From Nitrosarchaeum sp. (GTDB lineage: Archaea; Thermoproteota; Nitrososphaeria; Nitrososphaerales; Nitrosopumilaceae): a stretch of 64,000 bases of DNA. Both the position numbers and the translations under genes were made by a program. Shown one piece after another: positions 53,564 to 63,047 of the stretch. How positions within the stretch are numbered: the stretch's first letter is position 1; each line of letters opens with the position of its first letter. Below the pieces are notes generated by a model. It saw only the letters and a list, made by a program, of their open reading frames with translations, was not told the DNA's origin and made no database searches. The stretch lies in assembly GCA_003569705.1 (NCBI GenBank), contig BGOU01000001.1:124001-188000 (forward strand), read 5' to 3'.

Positions 53564-55714
53564 CTAATAATCAGGACAGCCATCAGTGTCTCTGTCACCA
53601 TCATAATCTTCTGGTTCTAGAGGACACGTGTCTTTATCATTAATAATACCATCTAAATCATCATCGTGAACAAATCTTTGTTGTTCTGGAGCAGTATCAG
53701 GACAACCGTCAGTATCGTTATACTTGTTCCAAGTTTCTGGACTTATTGGACATGAATCAACAGCATCAGGATAACCGTCACCGTCAGAATCAGGTCGTGT
53801 TGGCATAGTTGATTTTGCACCTTCTAGATCAGGACAACCGTCTGTGTCAAGAAATCCGTTAAGGTTTTCGGGTTCAGTAATGCATTGATCTTTTCTATCC
53901 TCAATTCCATCACCATCGGTATCTGGGAATTGATATGCAGTTGTGGTATCAGAGATAGTATCAGGACAACCATCAGTGTCTTGGAATTTATTGTAAGTTT
54001 CTGGATTCAACGGACATGAATCCATTACATCGGAAATACCATCGTAATCAACATCAAGAGTAGAAGTAAATTTATCAGGACAACCGTCAGTGTCGTGATA
54101 ACCATTGAGGGTTTCTGGTTGATTAGGACAAGAATCTAAATTATCTGGAATACCGTCACTGTCAGTGTCTGCGACAAGTTTACCGTCAGATATGGCGTCA
54201 GGACAACCGTCTGTGTCTTGGAATTTATTGAAAGTTTCTCTAGCATAAGGACATAGATCATTGTCACCGAAAATACTATCGTAATCAGGATCTCCAGATG
54301 AACCATAATACACATTATCAGGACAACCGTCTGTGTCTTGGAATTTATTGTATCGTTCTCCTACCGTTGGACAATCATCTAAATTATCTGGAATACCATC
54401 GTAATCAGTATCAACTATTCCAGTTCTGGATACTCCTAGAACTTCTGGGCAACCGTCTGTATCAAGAAATCCGTTAAGGTTTTCGGGTTCAGTAATACAT
54501 GAATCCCATCTATCCTCAATTCCATCACCATCGGTGTCTGGGAATTTAAAACTGGTAATACTAGATGCAGTGGAATCAGGGCAACCGTCTGTGTCTTGGA
54601 AATTATTGAAAGTTTCTTTGTTATATGGACATAGATCATTATCACCGAAAATATTATCGTAATCACTATCAAGAATAGAAGTAGAATCAGGACAGCCGTC
54701 TTTGTCAAGATAACCATTGAGGGTTTCTGGTTGGTTAGGACAAGAATCTAAATTGTCTATAATTCCATCATTGTCAGTGTCTGCAGCAAGTTTGTTATCT
54801 GCAACATGATCAGGACAACCGTCTTCATCTTGGAATTTATTGAAAGTTTCTTTGTTATATGGACATAGATCATTTGGACTTGCAATACCATCACCGTCAG
54901 CATCACCTGTTATTTTATAATCAATTACATCAGGGCAACCGTCTGTGTCTTGGAATTTGTTAAAGTTTTCACGATCTTGAGGACAAGAATCAACAGCATC
55001 AGGAATTGAATCATAATCAGAATCAATTAAACCATCAGAACGAATTCCTGGAATGTCTGGACAGCCATCAGTATCAAAAAATCCGTTAAGGTTTTCGGGT
55101 TCAGTAATGCATTGATCTTTTCTATCCTCAATTCCATCACCATCGGTGTCTGGGAATTGATATGCAGTTGTGGTATCAGATACTGTATCAGGACAACCGT
55201 CTGTGTCTTGGAATTTATTGTAAATTTCTGGAATTTCAGGACATGAATCCAAACTGTCAGAAATTCCATCTCTATCAATGTCCCTTGATGATGTATTATC
55301 TGGACAACCATCTTTGTCATCAACGCCGTTGAATGTTTCTGGTTGGTTAGGACAAGAATCTAAAAAATCTGAAATACCGTCATTATCAGAATCAGCTGTT
55401 CCTTTGCCTGTATAAGGTGACAAGTCAGGACAGCCATCTGTGTCTTGGAATTTATTGTAATTCTCTCTAACTGTAGGACAATTGTCAATATTGTCTGGAA
55501 TTCCATCAAAATCAGCATCATACCATGGAACAAAGTTGGAAGGGCATCCATCAATTACACCTTCATTATCTTCTTTCAAGTTTGGACATTGATCAATATT
55601 GTTTGGTACACCGTCATTGTCATTGTCGTTACTTTCAGCACCATAGACATTGCCTTGGAACATAACAATAGAAGTAATTAAAAGCAGAAATGCCAGAATA
55701 TGATATTTTTTCAT
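53564..55714 (-). CDS. Secreted thrombospondin type 3 repeat protein (1 of 3)
   Basis: About 716 residues from ATG 55714 (a longer start at 55756 lacks a signal-peptide fit). Signal peptide MKKYHILAFLLLITSIVMF, cut around YGAES. The rest is almost all calcium-binding repeats of type DxDxDGxxDxxDxCP followed by ETFNKFQDTDGCPD, about 17 cysteine-bearing copies, forming a long rod. No anchor, OmpA or enzymatic domain. It would be secreted and lie on the surface. Very similar to the next gene. Confidence 0.85.
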   Translation of the reverse strand: MKKYHILAFLLLITSIVMFQGNVYGAESNDNDNDGVPNNIDQCPNLKEDNEGVIDGCPSNFVPWYDADFDGIPDNIDNCPTVRENYNKFQDTDGCPDLSPYTGKGTADSDNDGISDFLDSCPNQPETFNGVDDKDGCPDNTSSRDIDRDGISDSLDSCPEIPEIYNKFQDTDGCPDTVSDTTTAYQFPDTDGDGIEDRKDQCITEPENLNGFFDTDGCPDIPGIRSDGLIDSDYDSIPDAVDSCPQDRENFNKFQDTDGCPDVIDYKITGDADGDGIASPNDLCPYNKETFNKFQDEDGCPDHVADNKLAADTDNDGIIDNLDSCPNQPETLNGYLDKDGCPDSTSILDSDYDNIFGDNDLCPYNKETFNNFQDTDGCPDSTASSITSFKFPDTDGDGIEDRWDSCITEPENLNGFLDTDGCPEVLGVSRTGIVDTDYDGIPDNLDDCPTVGERYNKFQDTDGCPDNVYYGSSGDPDYDSIFGDNDLCPYARETFNKFQDTDGCPDAISDGKLVADTDSDGIPDNLDSCPNQPETLNGYHDTDGCPDKFTSTLDVDYDGISDVMDSCPLNPETYNKFQDTDGCPDTISDTTTAYQFPDTDGDGIEDRKDQCITEPENLNGFLDTDGCPDLEGAKSTMPTRPDSDGDGYPDAVDSCPISPETWNKYNDTDGCPDTAPEQQRFVHDDDLDGIINDKDTCPLEPEDYDGDRDTDGCPDY

Positions 55715-55801
55715 TCTATTTGACTTCGATATTATCGAGTATTTATTAAATCTCACGTTAAAAATATCCTTACTATGAAATGATGATCAAATAATGCGAT
55801 T

Positions 55802-57955
55802 TTATAGATCTGGACAGCCATCAGTGTCTCTATCACCATCATAATCTTCTGGTTCTAGAGGACACGTGTCTTTATCATTAATAATACCATCTAAATCATC
55901 ATCGTGAACAAATCTTTGTTGCTCTGGAGCAGTATCAGGACAGCCATCAGCATCATTATACTTGTTCCAAGTTTCTGGACTTATTGGACATGAATCAACA
56001 GCATCAGGATAACCGTCACCGTCAGAATCAGCTCGTATTGAGACGATTGATTTTGCACCTTCTAAATCAGGGCAGCCGTCCCAGTCCAAATATCCGTTAA
56101 AGTTTTCGGGTTCAGTAATGCATTGATCTTTTCTATCCTCAATTCCATCACCATCGGTGTCTGGGAATTGATATGCAGTTGTGGTATCAGATACTGTATC
56201 AGGACAACCGTCATTATCTTGGAATTTATTGTAAGTTTCTGGATTCAACGGACATGAATCCATTACATCTGGAATACCATCGTAATCAGCATCAAGAGTA
56301 GAAGTAAATTTATCAGGACAGCCATCAGTGTCGTGATAACCATTGAGGGTTTCTGGTTGGTTAGGACAAGAATCTAGATTGTCTAAAATACCATCACTGT
56401 CAGTGTCTGCAGCAAGTTTGTTATCTGTAAGATGATCAGGACAGCCGTCCAGATCTAAATATTTATTGTATGTTTCCATAGCAAGTGGACATTGATCAAT
56501 ATCATCTAAAATACCATCAAAGTCAGCATCTTCAATTGAATTGTAATCTATACCATCTGGACAACCATCTTCATCTTGGAAGTTATTATATCGTTCTGCA
56601 ACTTTTGGACAATCATCTAAATTATCTGGAATTGCATCATAATCAGAATCAGCTAACTTACCAGCAGTTGTACCTAGAATTTCTGGGCAACCATCTGTGT
56701 CAAGAAATCCGTTAAAGTTTTCTGGTTCAGTAATACATGAATCCCATCTGTCTTGAATGCCATCACCGTCAGTATCTGGGAATTGATATGCAGTTGTGGT
56801 ATCAGATACTGTATCAGGACAACCGTCATTATCTTGGAATTTATTATAATTTTCTGGAATTTCAGGACATGAATCTAAATTGTCAGAAATTCCATCTCTA
56901 TCAGCATCAAGAGTAGGAGTAAATTTATCAGGACAGCCGTCTGTGTCGTGATAACCATTGAGGGTTTCTGGTTGGTTAGGACAAGAATCTAGATTGTCTA
57001 TAATTCCATCATTGTCAGTGTCTGCAGCAAGTTTGTTATCTGTAAGATGATCAGGACAGCCGTCTGTGTCTTGGAATTTATTATAAGTTTCTGGACTAAA
57101 TGGGCATAGATCATTTTGATCTAAAACTGCATCACCATCAACATCACGTGTTATTTTATAATCAATTACATCAGGGCAGCCGTCATCATCTTGGAATCTG
57201 TTAAAGTTTTCACGATCTTGAGGACAAGAATCAACAGCATCAGGAATTGAGTCATAATCAGAATCCACATCTTCTGGAGAAGTTACACCTGCAATTTCAG
57301 GGCATCCATCCCAGTCCAATTGACCGTTAAAGTTTTCTGGTTCAGTAATACATGAATCCCATCTGTCTTGAATGCCATCACCGTCAGTATCTGGGAATGT
57401 GTATCCGATACCATTATCAGATACTGTATCAGGACAACCATCTGTGTCTTGGAATTTATTGTAAATCTCTGGAATTTCAGGACATGAATCTAAATTGTCA
57501 GAAATTCCATCTCTATCAATGTCCCTTGATGATGTACTATCTGGACAACCATCTTTGTCATCAACGCCGTTGAATGTTTCTGGTTGGTTAGGACAAGAAT
57601 CTAAAAAATCTGAAATACCGTCATTATCAGAATCAGCTGTTCCTTTGCCTGTATAAGGTGACAAGTCAGGACAGCCATCTGTGTCTTGGAATTTATTGTA
57701 ATTCTCTTTAACTGTAGGACAATTGTCAATATGATCTGGAATTCCATCAAAATCAACATCATACCATGGAACAAAGTTGGAAGGGCATCCATCAATTACA
57801 CCTTCATAATCTTCTTTCAAGTTTGGACATTGATCAATATTGTTTGGTACACCGTCATTGTCATTGTCGTTACTTTCAGCACCATAGGCATTGCCTTGGA
57901 ACATAACAATAGAAGTAATTAAAAGCAGAAATGCCAGAATATGATATTTTTTCAT
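55802..57955 (-). CDS. Secreted thrombospondin type 3 repeat protein (2 of 3)
   Basis: About 717 residues from ATG 57955. Signal peptide nearly identical to that of the downstream paralogue, then about 17 DGCPD-ended calcium repeats in the same order and the same last 60 residues (APEQQRFVHDDDLDGI and the end EDYDGDRDTDGCPD). The closeness implies a recent duplication or gene conversion. It starts 13 bases inside the space after the stop of gene 3, so the array is tightly packed. Confidence 0.85.
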   Translation of the reverse strand: MKKYHILAFLLLITSIVMFQGNAYGAESNDNDNDGVPNNIDQCPNLKEDYEGVIDGCPSNFVPWYDVDFDGIPDHIDNCPTVKENYNKFQDTDGCPDLSPYTGKGTADSDNDGISDFLDSCPNQPETFNGVDDKDGCPDSTSSRDIDRDGISDNLDSCPEIPEIYNKFQDTDGCPDTVSDNGIGYTFPDTDGDGIQDRWDSCITEPENFNGQLDWDGCPEIAGVTSPEDVDSDYDSIPDAVDSCPQDRENFNRFQDDDGCPDVIDYKITRDVDGDAVLDQNDLCPFSPETYNKFQDTDGCPDHLTDNKLAADTDNDGIIDNLDSCPNQPETLNGYHDTDGCPDKFTPTLDADRDGISDNLDSCPEIPENYNKFQDNDGCPDTVSDTTTAYQFPDTDGDGIQDRWDSCITEPENFNGFLDTDGCPEILGTTAGKLADSDYDAIPDNLDDCPKVAERYNNFQDEDGCPDGIDYNSIEDADFDGILDDIDQCPLAMETYNKYLDLDGCPDHLTDNKLAADTDSDGILDNLDSCPNQPETLNGYHDTDGCPDKFTSTLDADYDGIPDVMDSCPLNPETYNKFQDNDGCPDTVSDTTTAYQFPDTDGDGIEDRKDQCITEPENFNGYLDWDGCPDLEGAKSIVSIRADSDGDGYPDAVDSCPISPETWNKYNDADGCPDTAPEQQRFVHDDDLDGIINDKDTCPLEPEDYDGDRDTDGCPDL

Positions 57956-57967
57956 TTTACTATACAC

Positions 57968-60387
57968 CTATTTGTTTGGACATCCATTATTAGAAACACT
58001 TCCTACTTCATATGGACATAGATCATAATCGTTGACAATACCATCTAAATCAGCATCATGTTTGTATCGTGATTGTTCTGGAGCAGTATCAGGACAACCG
58101 TCATCATCTTGATATTTATTGTAAGTTTCTTTGTCAATAGGACACACATCAACTTCGTCGTTTATTTTATCACCATCAGTGTCTATAGTAATTGTACCTG
58201 TCGGAACAGTATCTGGACAACCGTCATAGTCAGCATATTTATTCCAAACTTCATTTAGTGTTGGACACATATCCATTACATCTGGAACCCCATCAGCATC
58301 AGCATCTGGTTGAGATATGTTACTATCAGGACAGCCGTCTTCATCTTGGAATCCATTATAAATTTCAGCAACTAGCGGACAATCATCAAGTACATCCTCG
58401 ATTCCATCATTATCAGAATCTACTACAAATGACTCAAAAATAGTATCAGGACAGCCGTCATCATCTTGTAATTTATTGTAAGTTTCTGGAGCTAGTGGAC
58501 ATGCATCTATTGCATCTGGTAAACCATCCTGATCTCTATCAATCTTAGGAATATAATTATCAGGACAACCGTCCAAGTCTAAAATTCCATTAAAAGTTTC
58601 TGGTTGATTAGGACAATGATCTACAAGATCATTAATTCCATCATTATCAGAATCAGGGGCTCCTTTATTATCTGCAACATAATCTGGACAGCCGTCTTCA
58701 TCTTGGAATTTATTGTAAGTTTCTGAAACAAGTGGACAACTATCTTTGCTGTCTGCAATACCATCAAAATCAGCATCAACATTACTCAAATAAGATGGAA
58801 AATCAGGACAACCGTCTTCATCTTGAAATCCATTATATCTTTCAGGTACTAGTGGACATGTATCAGTAGAATCTAGAATTCCATCAAAATCAGCATCTGA
58901 TTCTGCAGGATTATCTGGACAACCGTCTTCATCAGAATATCTATTCCATGTTTCAGATGTAGTAGGACATAGATCTAATGAATCTCGAATTCCATCTCCA
59001 TCTGAATCTATTACAGAAACATCAGGACAACCGTCCAAGTCTTGATAACCATTAACGATCTCAGGAGATAATGGACATTTATCAAATAGATCAAAAATAC
59101 CATCATCATCAAAATCCAAAGAAGATAAACTAGATGTGCTATCAGGACAACCGTCTGTGTCTTGGAATTTATTGTAAGTTTCTCGAGTTAGCGGACATGC
59201 ATCTAATGCATTTAGAATTCCATCTCCATCACTATCAGTTGCAGATACAGTATCAGGACAACCGTCTGTGTCTTGATAACCATTGATGTTTCTCGTTGAG
59301 TTGGACATAAATCAGCATAATCACTAATACCATCTTTGTCAGAATCTGGTGTTTCTCCATTTGAATTAACAAAGTCTGGACAACCGTCTGTGTCTTGGAA
59401 TTTATTGTAAGTTTCTTTTACTGCTGGACATTGATCAATGCTATTTGGAATTCCATCTTGATCTGAATCTATATCAGTAGAATAAGGAGGAATGTCAGGA
59501 CAACCATCTTCATCTTGGAATCCATTATATCTTTCAGGTACTAGTGGACATGCATCATCTGCATCTAGTACACCATCACTATCAGAATCATTTAATCTTC
59601 CAGAGAATGAAGGAAGTGAGTCAGGACAACCATCATAGTCAGCATATCTGTTGAATGTTTCTGGTTGATTAGGACAAGTATCAAATTTATCTGCAATACC
59701 ATCACCATCAGTATCAACAAATATTGTATCTAAGGCAACATCAGGACAACCATCTGTGTCTCTATAACCATTAAAAATTTCTGGCTGAGTTGGGCAGAAA
59801 TCAATTTTATCTTCTATACCATCATTATCAGTATCAACAAATGAGGAATCAACAACATTGTCAGGACAACCATCTGTGTCTTGGAATTTATTATAAATTT
59901 CAGCATTTAGTGGACATGAATCTAAGTGATTTACAATTCCATCTCTATCAGAATCTATAGTAGAAGTAAAGTTATCAGGACAACCATCTGTGTCTTGATA
60001 ACCATTAAAAGTCTCTGGTTGAGTTGGACACAAATCTACCACATCAACAAAACCATCACTGTCAGAATCAGGTATTCCAGAACCAGTTCCAGGAGGTGAA
60101 TCAGGACAACCATCTGTGTCTTGGAATTTATTATAATTTTCTCTTACATTTGGACATTGATCAATATCATCCTGTATTCCGTCAAAGTCTTCATCATACC
60201 ATGGAACAAAGTTAGAAGGACATCCATCTATTGCACCTTCATTATCTTCTTGAAGGTTAGGGCAACCATCAATTTCATCAGGTACACCATCACGATCTGA
60301 ATCATTAGTTGCAAATGCAGGACTAATAGTAATGCTGGTTAATGTAGCTAAAAGTAAGAATAAGAATCCAAGATGTATTTTTTTCAA
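57968..60387 (-). CDS. Secreted thrombospondin type 3 repeat protein (3 of 3), frameshifted
   Basis: Two frames, MKKIHLGFLFLLLATLTS (start 60387) and a continuation ending at 57968, meet at 59285-59290, where CPTQRET is followed in a shifted frame by NGYQDTDGCPD. One extra T restores the repeat pattern (ETFNGYQ) and gives about 806 residues with about 19 repeats, signal peptide included. It is more diverged from genes 1 and 2 and lacks their HDDDLDGI end, having RYKHDADLDGI instead. As the first gene of the transcript it may be the ancestor of the array. Confidence 0.83.
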
Positions 60388-60522
60388 ATCTTAAATTTAC
60401 GTTAAAGATCCAGTTATTAAACCTCACTCTGGGATCGGCTGAAAATATGAAAAGTTTTGAGAACAATTTTCAAGTTCAGAGATCTCGATCAATTTAAGTA
60501 AACCAAAACAGGATTTTTGCAT

Positions 60523-61518
60523 ATGAGTTGTTCTGGGGAAACAGTTGAGAATGAAGATAGACTGATACAGATCAAACCAGGAATTTCACAGCAATTAAAA
60601 AAAGCAAAGTATGGAGTTGCAGATCATTCCACAGTAGAACTTTGTCACTGGACAAAAAAATCATTCAAACATGAAGGAAGTTGTTACAAGCACAAGTTTT
60701 ATGGAATTTCCACACATCGTTGTATGGAATTTTCTCCTGCAGGAATGCATTGTGAAAATCGCTGTGTGTATTGTTGGAGGCCAATGGAATTTTATGATTC
60801 ATTAAAAATGGAACCAGAAAAAGTAGCAGAACCAAAAGAAATATTGACTAAACTAATGGAGGAACGAAAAAAATTGATCATGGGATATTATGGAGATTCT
60901 AGAAATGATAAACAGAGATTAGATGAATCATTATTACCAAGTCATTATGCCATTTCACTTTCTGGAGAACCAACAATGTATCCCAAACTTCCAGAACTAA
61001 TAAAATATCTCAAGTCTCTAGAAGCAACTAAATCAATTTTTCTTGTAACAAATGGACAAGAACCAGATATGATTCAAAGATTACAAGATGAAGATGCACT
61101 ACCAACACAGTTGTATCTATCTACAAATGCTGCAGATTATGATTCATTTTTAAAAATTAACAAACCAAAATACAATGACTCTTGGCAAAGATGGAATAAA
61201 ACATTAGAAATGTTAAAACATCTAGACACAAGAACAGTACTTCGAATTACACTCATAAGAAATTACAATGATCAAAAAGAGATGATTCCTGCTTTTGCAT
61301 CAATGCTAAAGCAAGCTAGTCCACACTTTATTGAAATAAAATCATACATGCATATAGGTCGTTCAACTAACAGATTGGAGCATTCAAACATGTTAGAAAT
61401 GGATGAGGTAAGAAAATTTAGTGAAGAAATAGCTAAACAAAGTCAAGTATTTTCAGTAATGGATGAAAGTCTTGTTTCAAGAATTGTAATATTACAAAAC
61501 GATCAGAGAGTTCATTGA
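60523..61518 (+). CDS. taw1: tRNA 4-demethylwyosine synthase
   Basis: 331 residues from ATG 60523. Radical SAM signature CENRCVYCW (about 53-61; CxxxCxxC), preceded by a second iron-sulfur set, and SLSGEPTMYPKLPEL (about 146-160). It condenses pyruvate with N1-methylguanosine-37 of tRNA-Phe to form the tricyclic wyosine base. An upstream TTG (60517) is less likely. Divergent from the calcium-repeat array, 3' overlaps the XTP pyrophosphatase by 7 bases. Confidence 0.93.
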   Translation: MSCSGETVENEDRLIQIKPGISQQLKKAKYGVADHSTVELCHWTKKSFKHEGSCYKHKFYGISTHRCMEFSPAGMHCENRCVYCWRPMEFYDSLKMEPEKVAEPKEILTKLMEERKKLIMGYYGDSRNDKQRLDESLLPSHYAISLSGEPTMYPKLPELIKYLKSLEATKSIFLVTNGQEPDMIQRLQDEDALPTQLYLSTNAADYDSFLKINKPKYNDSWQRWNKTLEMLKHLDTRTVLRITLIRNYNDQKEMIPAFASMLKQASPHFIEIKSYMHIGRSTNRLEHSNMLEMDEVRKFSEEIAKQSQVFSVMDESLVSRIVILQNDQRVH

Positions 61519-62078
61519 TCGTTTGATTTCAACTTATGCAAATACCAATTAGAAAATTTTTTTAATGCCTTGTATCTATGAGATAGTTCATTTTTGTTAG
61601 TCAACTCTGCAAATGTTTTATTCAAATTTTTTGGCATGAAAATTGGATCATATCCCCAACCTTTGCCATTTTGTGTTTTAGAAATACTTCCATCAATTTT
61701 TGCTTCAAAAGATTTAGAATTTTTATCATCACAAAAAGAAATGATTGAAACAAATTTTGCTTTTCTATTTTGTTTTAAGAGTTGTAAAATTCCTTTGTTA
61801 CCAATGGTTTTAAAGACATATGAAGAATAGGGTCCTGGAAATCCATATAGCGAATCAATGAAAAGTCCATCATCTTCAACTATTATTGGTTTTTTGTATT
61901 TTTGAAATGCATGTACTGCTTTTTTTGATGCAATTTCATGTAGTGAGGATGATTGAATTTCTTCAAGGTCATATTTGAAAAACCCAAGACAAATTCCAAA
62001 AGAGTGTAAAATTTTTTTTGCTTCTTGATATTTGTGATAATTTGAAGATACAAAAAAGAGATCAAACGACTGTTGCAT
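61512..62078 (-). CDS. XTP/dITP pyrophosphatase (Ham1/RdgB)
   Basis: About 188 residues from ATG 62078 (MQQSFDLFFVSSNYHKYQEA; a longer start at 62141 is possible). Substrate-binding SSNYHKYQE, VEDDGLFIDSLYGFPGPYS (about 66-84) and GWGYDPIFMP (about 138-147) define the family. It removes non-canonical purine nucleotides such as XTP and dITP. Overlaps the end of Bud32 by 17 bases. Confidence 0.92.
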   Translation of the reverse strand: MQQSFDLFFVSSNYHKYQEAKKILHSFGICLGFFKYDLEEIQSSSLHEIASKKAVHAFQKYKKPIIVEDDGLFIDSLYGFPGPYSSYVFKTIGNKGILQLLKQNRKAKFVSIISFCDDKNSKSFEAKIDGSISKTQNGKGWGYDPIFMPKNLNKTFAELTNKNELSHRYKALKKFSNWYLHKLKSNDQ

Positions 62079-62682
62079 ATCTCCCTCTACTTTCAATGAC
62101 AGATACCAAGTTTGTAATTTTGGCATAATTTGCGGAACCAACTATAGATTTGTAACCAAATAGGAAGTTTTTCCATGCAGATTCCATTATTTTAGCATGT
62201 GCACTGTTTAGAATTTCTTTGATTAATCTCAAATCCACTGCATGATCTTCAGATTTGATTGTTTTTTGTGATAACCCAAAATCAATCACATATACTTTAT
62301 TTTCATACAAGATAAAATTCGATGTAGTCAAGTCACCATGCATTATGCCATTTTTGTGCATTATTCCAACAAGTCTACCAATTTCCTTGGATAATTCAAT
62401 TATCTTTGAATCAGGTAAATCATGAACAGGTTTACCTGGAATTTCTTGCATTACAATAGATGCTTTTTTTAAATTAACATGGTAAACAAGCGGTGTTGGT
62501 ATTCCAAATGATTTTACTTCTGAAATTGTTTGAGATTCTTTAATCGTTCTTTGTTTTCTAATCTTTGCATCGAGAATTGGGTTACGGTATTTTTTTGTCT
62601 TTCTGACTTTTAGTATTGCGCGTGAATCATCCCATTGTGTGAGATAGATATCAGCTTCTGCCCCTTTTTTTAGCAATTTCAT
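62062..62682 (-). CDS. bud32: KEOPS kinase Bud32
   Basis: 206 residues. Small kinase: GAEADIYLT (about 7-15), KVRKTKKYRNPILD (Lys and the Bud32-specific stretch), catalytic MHGDLTTSNFIL (about 113-124) and metal-binding VIDFGLS (about 131-137), ending RGRYATVV. A partner of Kae1 in making t6A in tRNA. Lies downstream of Kae1 on the same strand, with one opposing gene between. Confidence 0.95.
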   Translation of the reverse strand: MKLLKKGAEADIYLTQWDDSRAILKVRKTKKYRNPILDAKIRKQRTIKESQTISEVKSFGIPTPLVYHVNLKKASIVMQEIPGKPVHDLPDSKIIELSKEIGRLVGIMHKNGIMHGDLTTSNFILYENKVYVIDFGLSQKTIKSEDHAVDLRLIKEILNSAHAKIMESAWKNFLFGYKSIVGSANYAKITNLVSVIESRGRYATVV

Positions 62683-62720
62683 TAAAATTATAACCTAATG
62701 AATATGATTAAAAGCTAATC

Positions 62721-63047
62721 ATGGAAGAAGGGGAAAAAAGACTAAAACAAGAAGATTGTAACGAAGATAAACTCGGTGCAGGGATTCTGACTCTAACAAA
62801 TAGAAGGCTAGCATTTGACAAGACCCAATCAAGAATAATGGATTTTTCAAAACGTTTTGGAGATACAATAGTCGATGTTCCACTAAATGATGTAAACAAA
62901 TCTTGGAAAGAAGGAAGATTGATAAAAAAAGTATGTTTTACTGCCAAAACAAAAGAAGGCGAACAGACATACAAATTTGGAGTCTTCAATACTAAAGATT
63001 GGTTAAAAAATATTGAAAATGCAATAGAAGAACATAAAAATCAATAA
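62721..63047 (+). CDS. Small PH/GRAM-like protein
   Basis: 108 residues. The strand-rich segment (GAGILTLTNRRLAFDK, about 19-34; then DVPLNDVNKSWKEG, KKVCFTAKTKEGEQTYKFGV) with a C-terminal helix is the layout of GRAM/PH-like domains, as found in many small archaeal proteins. Function unknown. Transcribed opposite to Kae1 and Bud32, lying between them and overlapping Kae1's end by 7 bases. Confidence 0.65.
   Translation: MEEGEKRLKQEDCNEDKLGAGILTLTNRRLAFDKTQSRIMDFSKRFGDTIVDVPLNDVNKSWKEGRLIKKVCFTAKTKEGEQTYKFGVFNTKDWLKNIENAIEEHKNQ

Noticed and set aside
53564-60387. Repetitive DNA that at first looks like a CRISPR or transposon array
   Set aside because: The repeats are in-frame coding units of TSP type 3 domains with varied sequence, no spacers of fixed size, and no cas or transposase genes.
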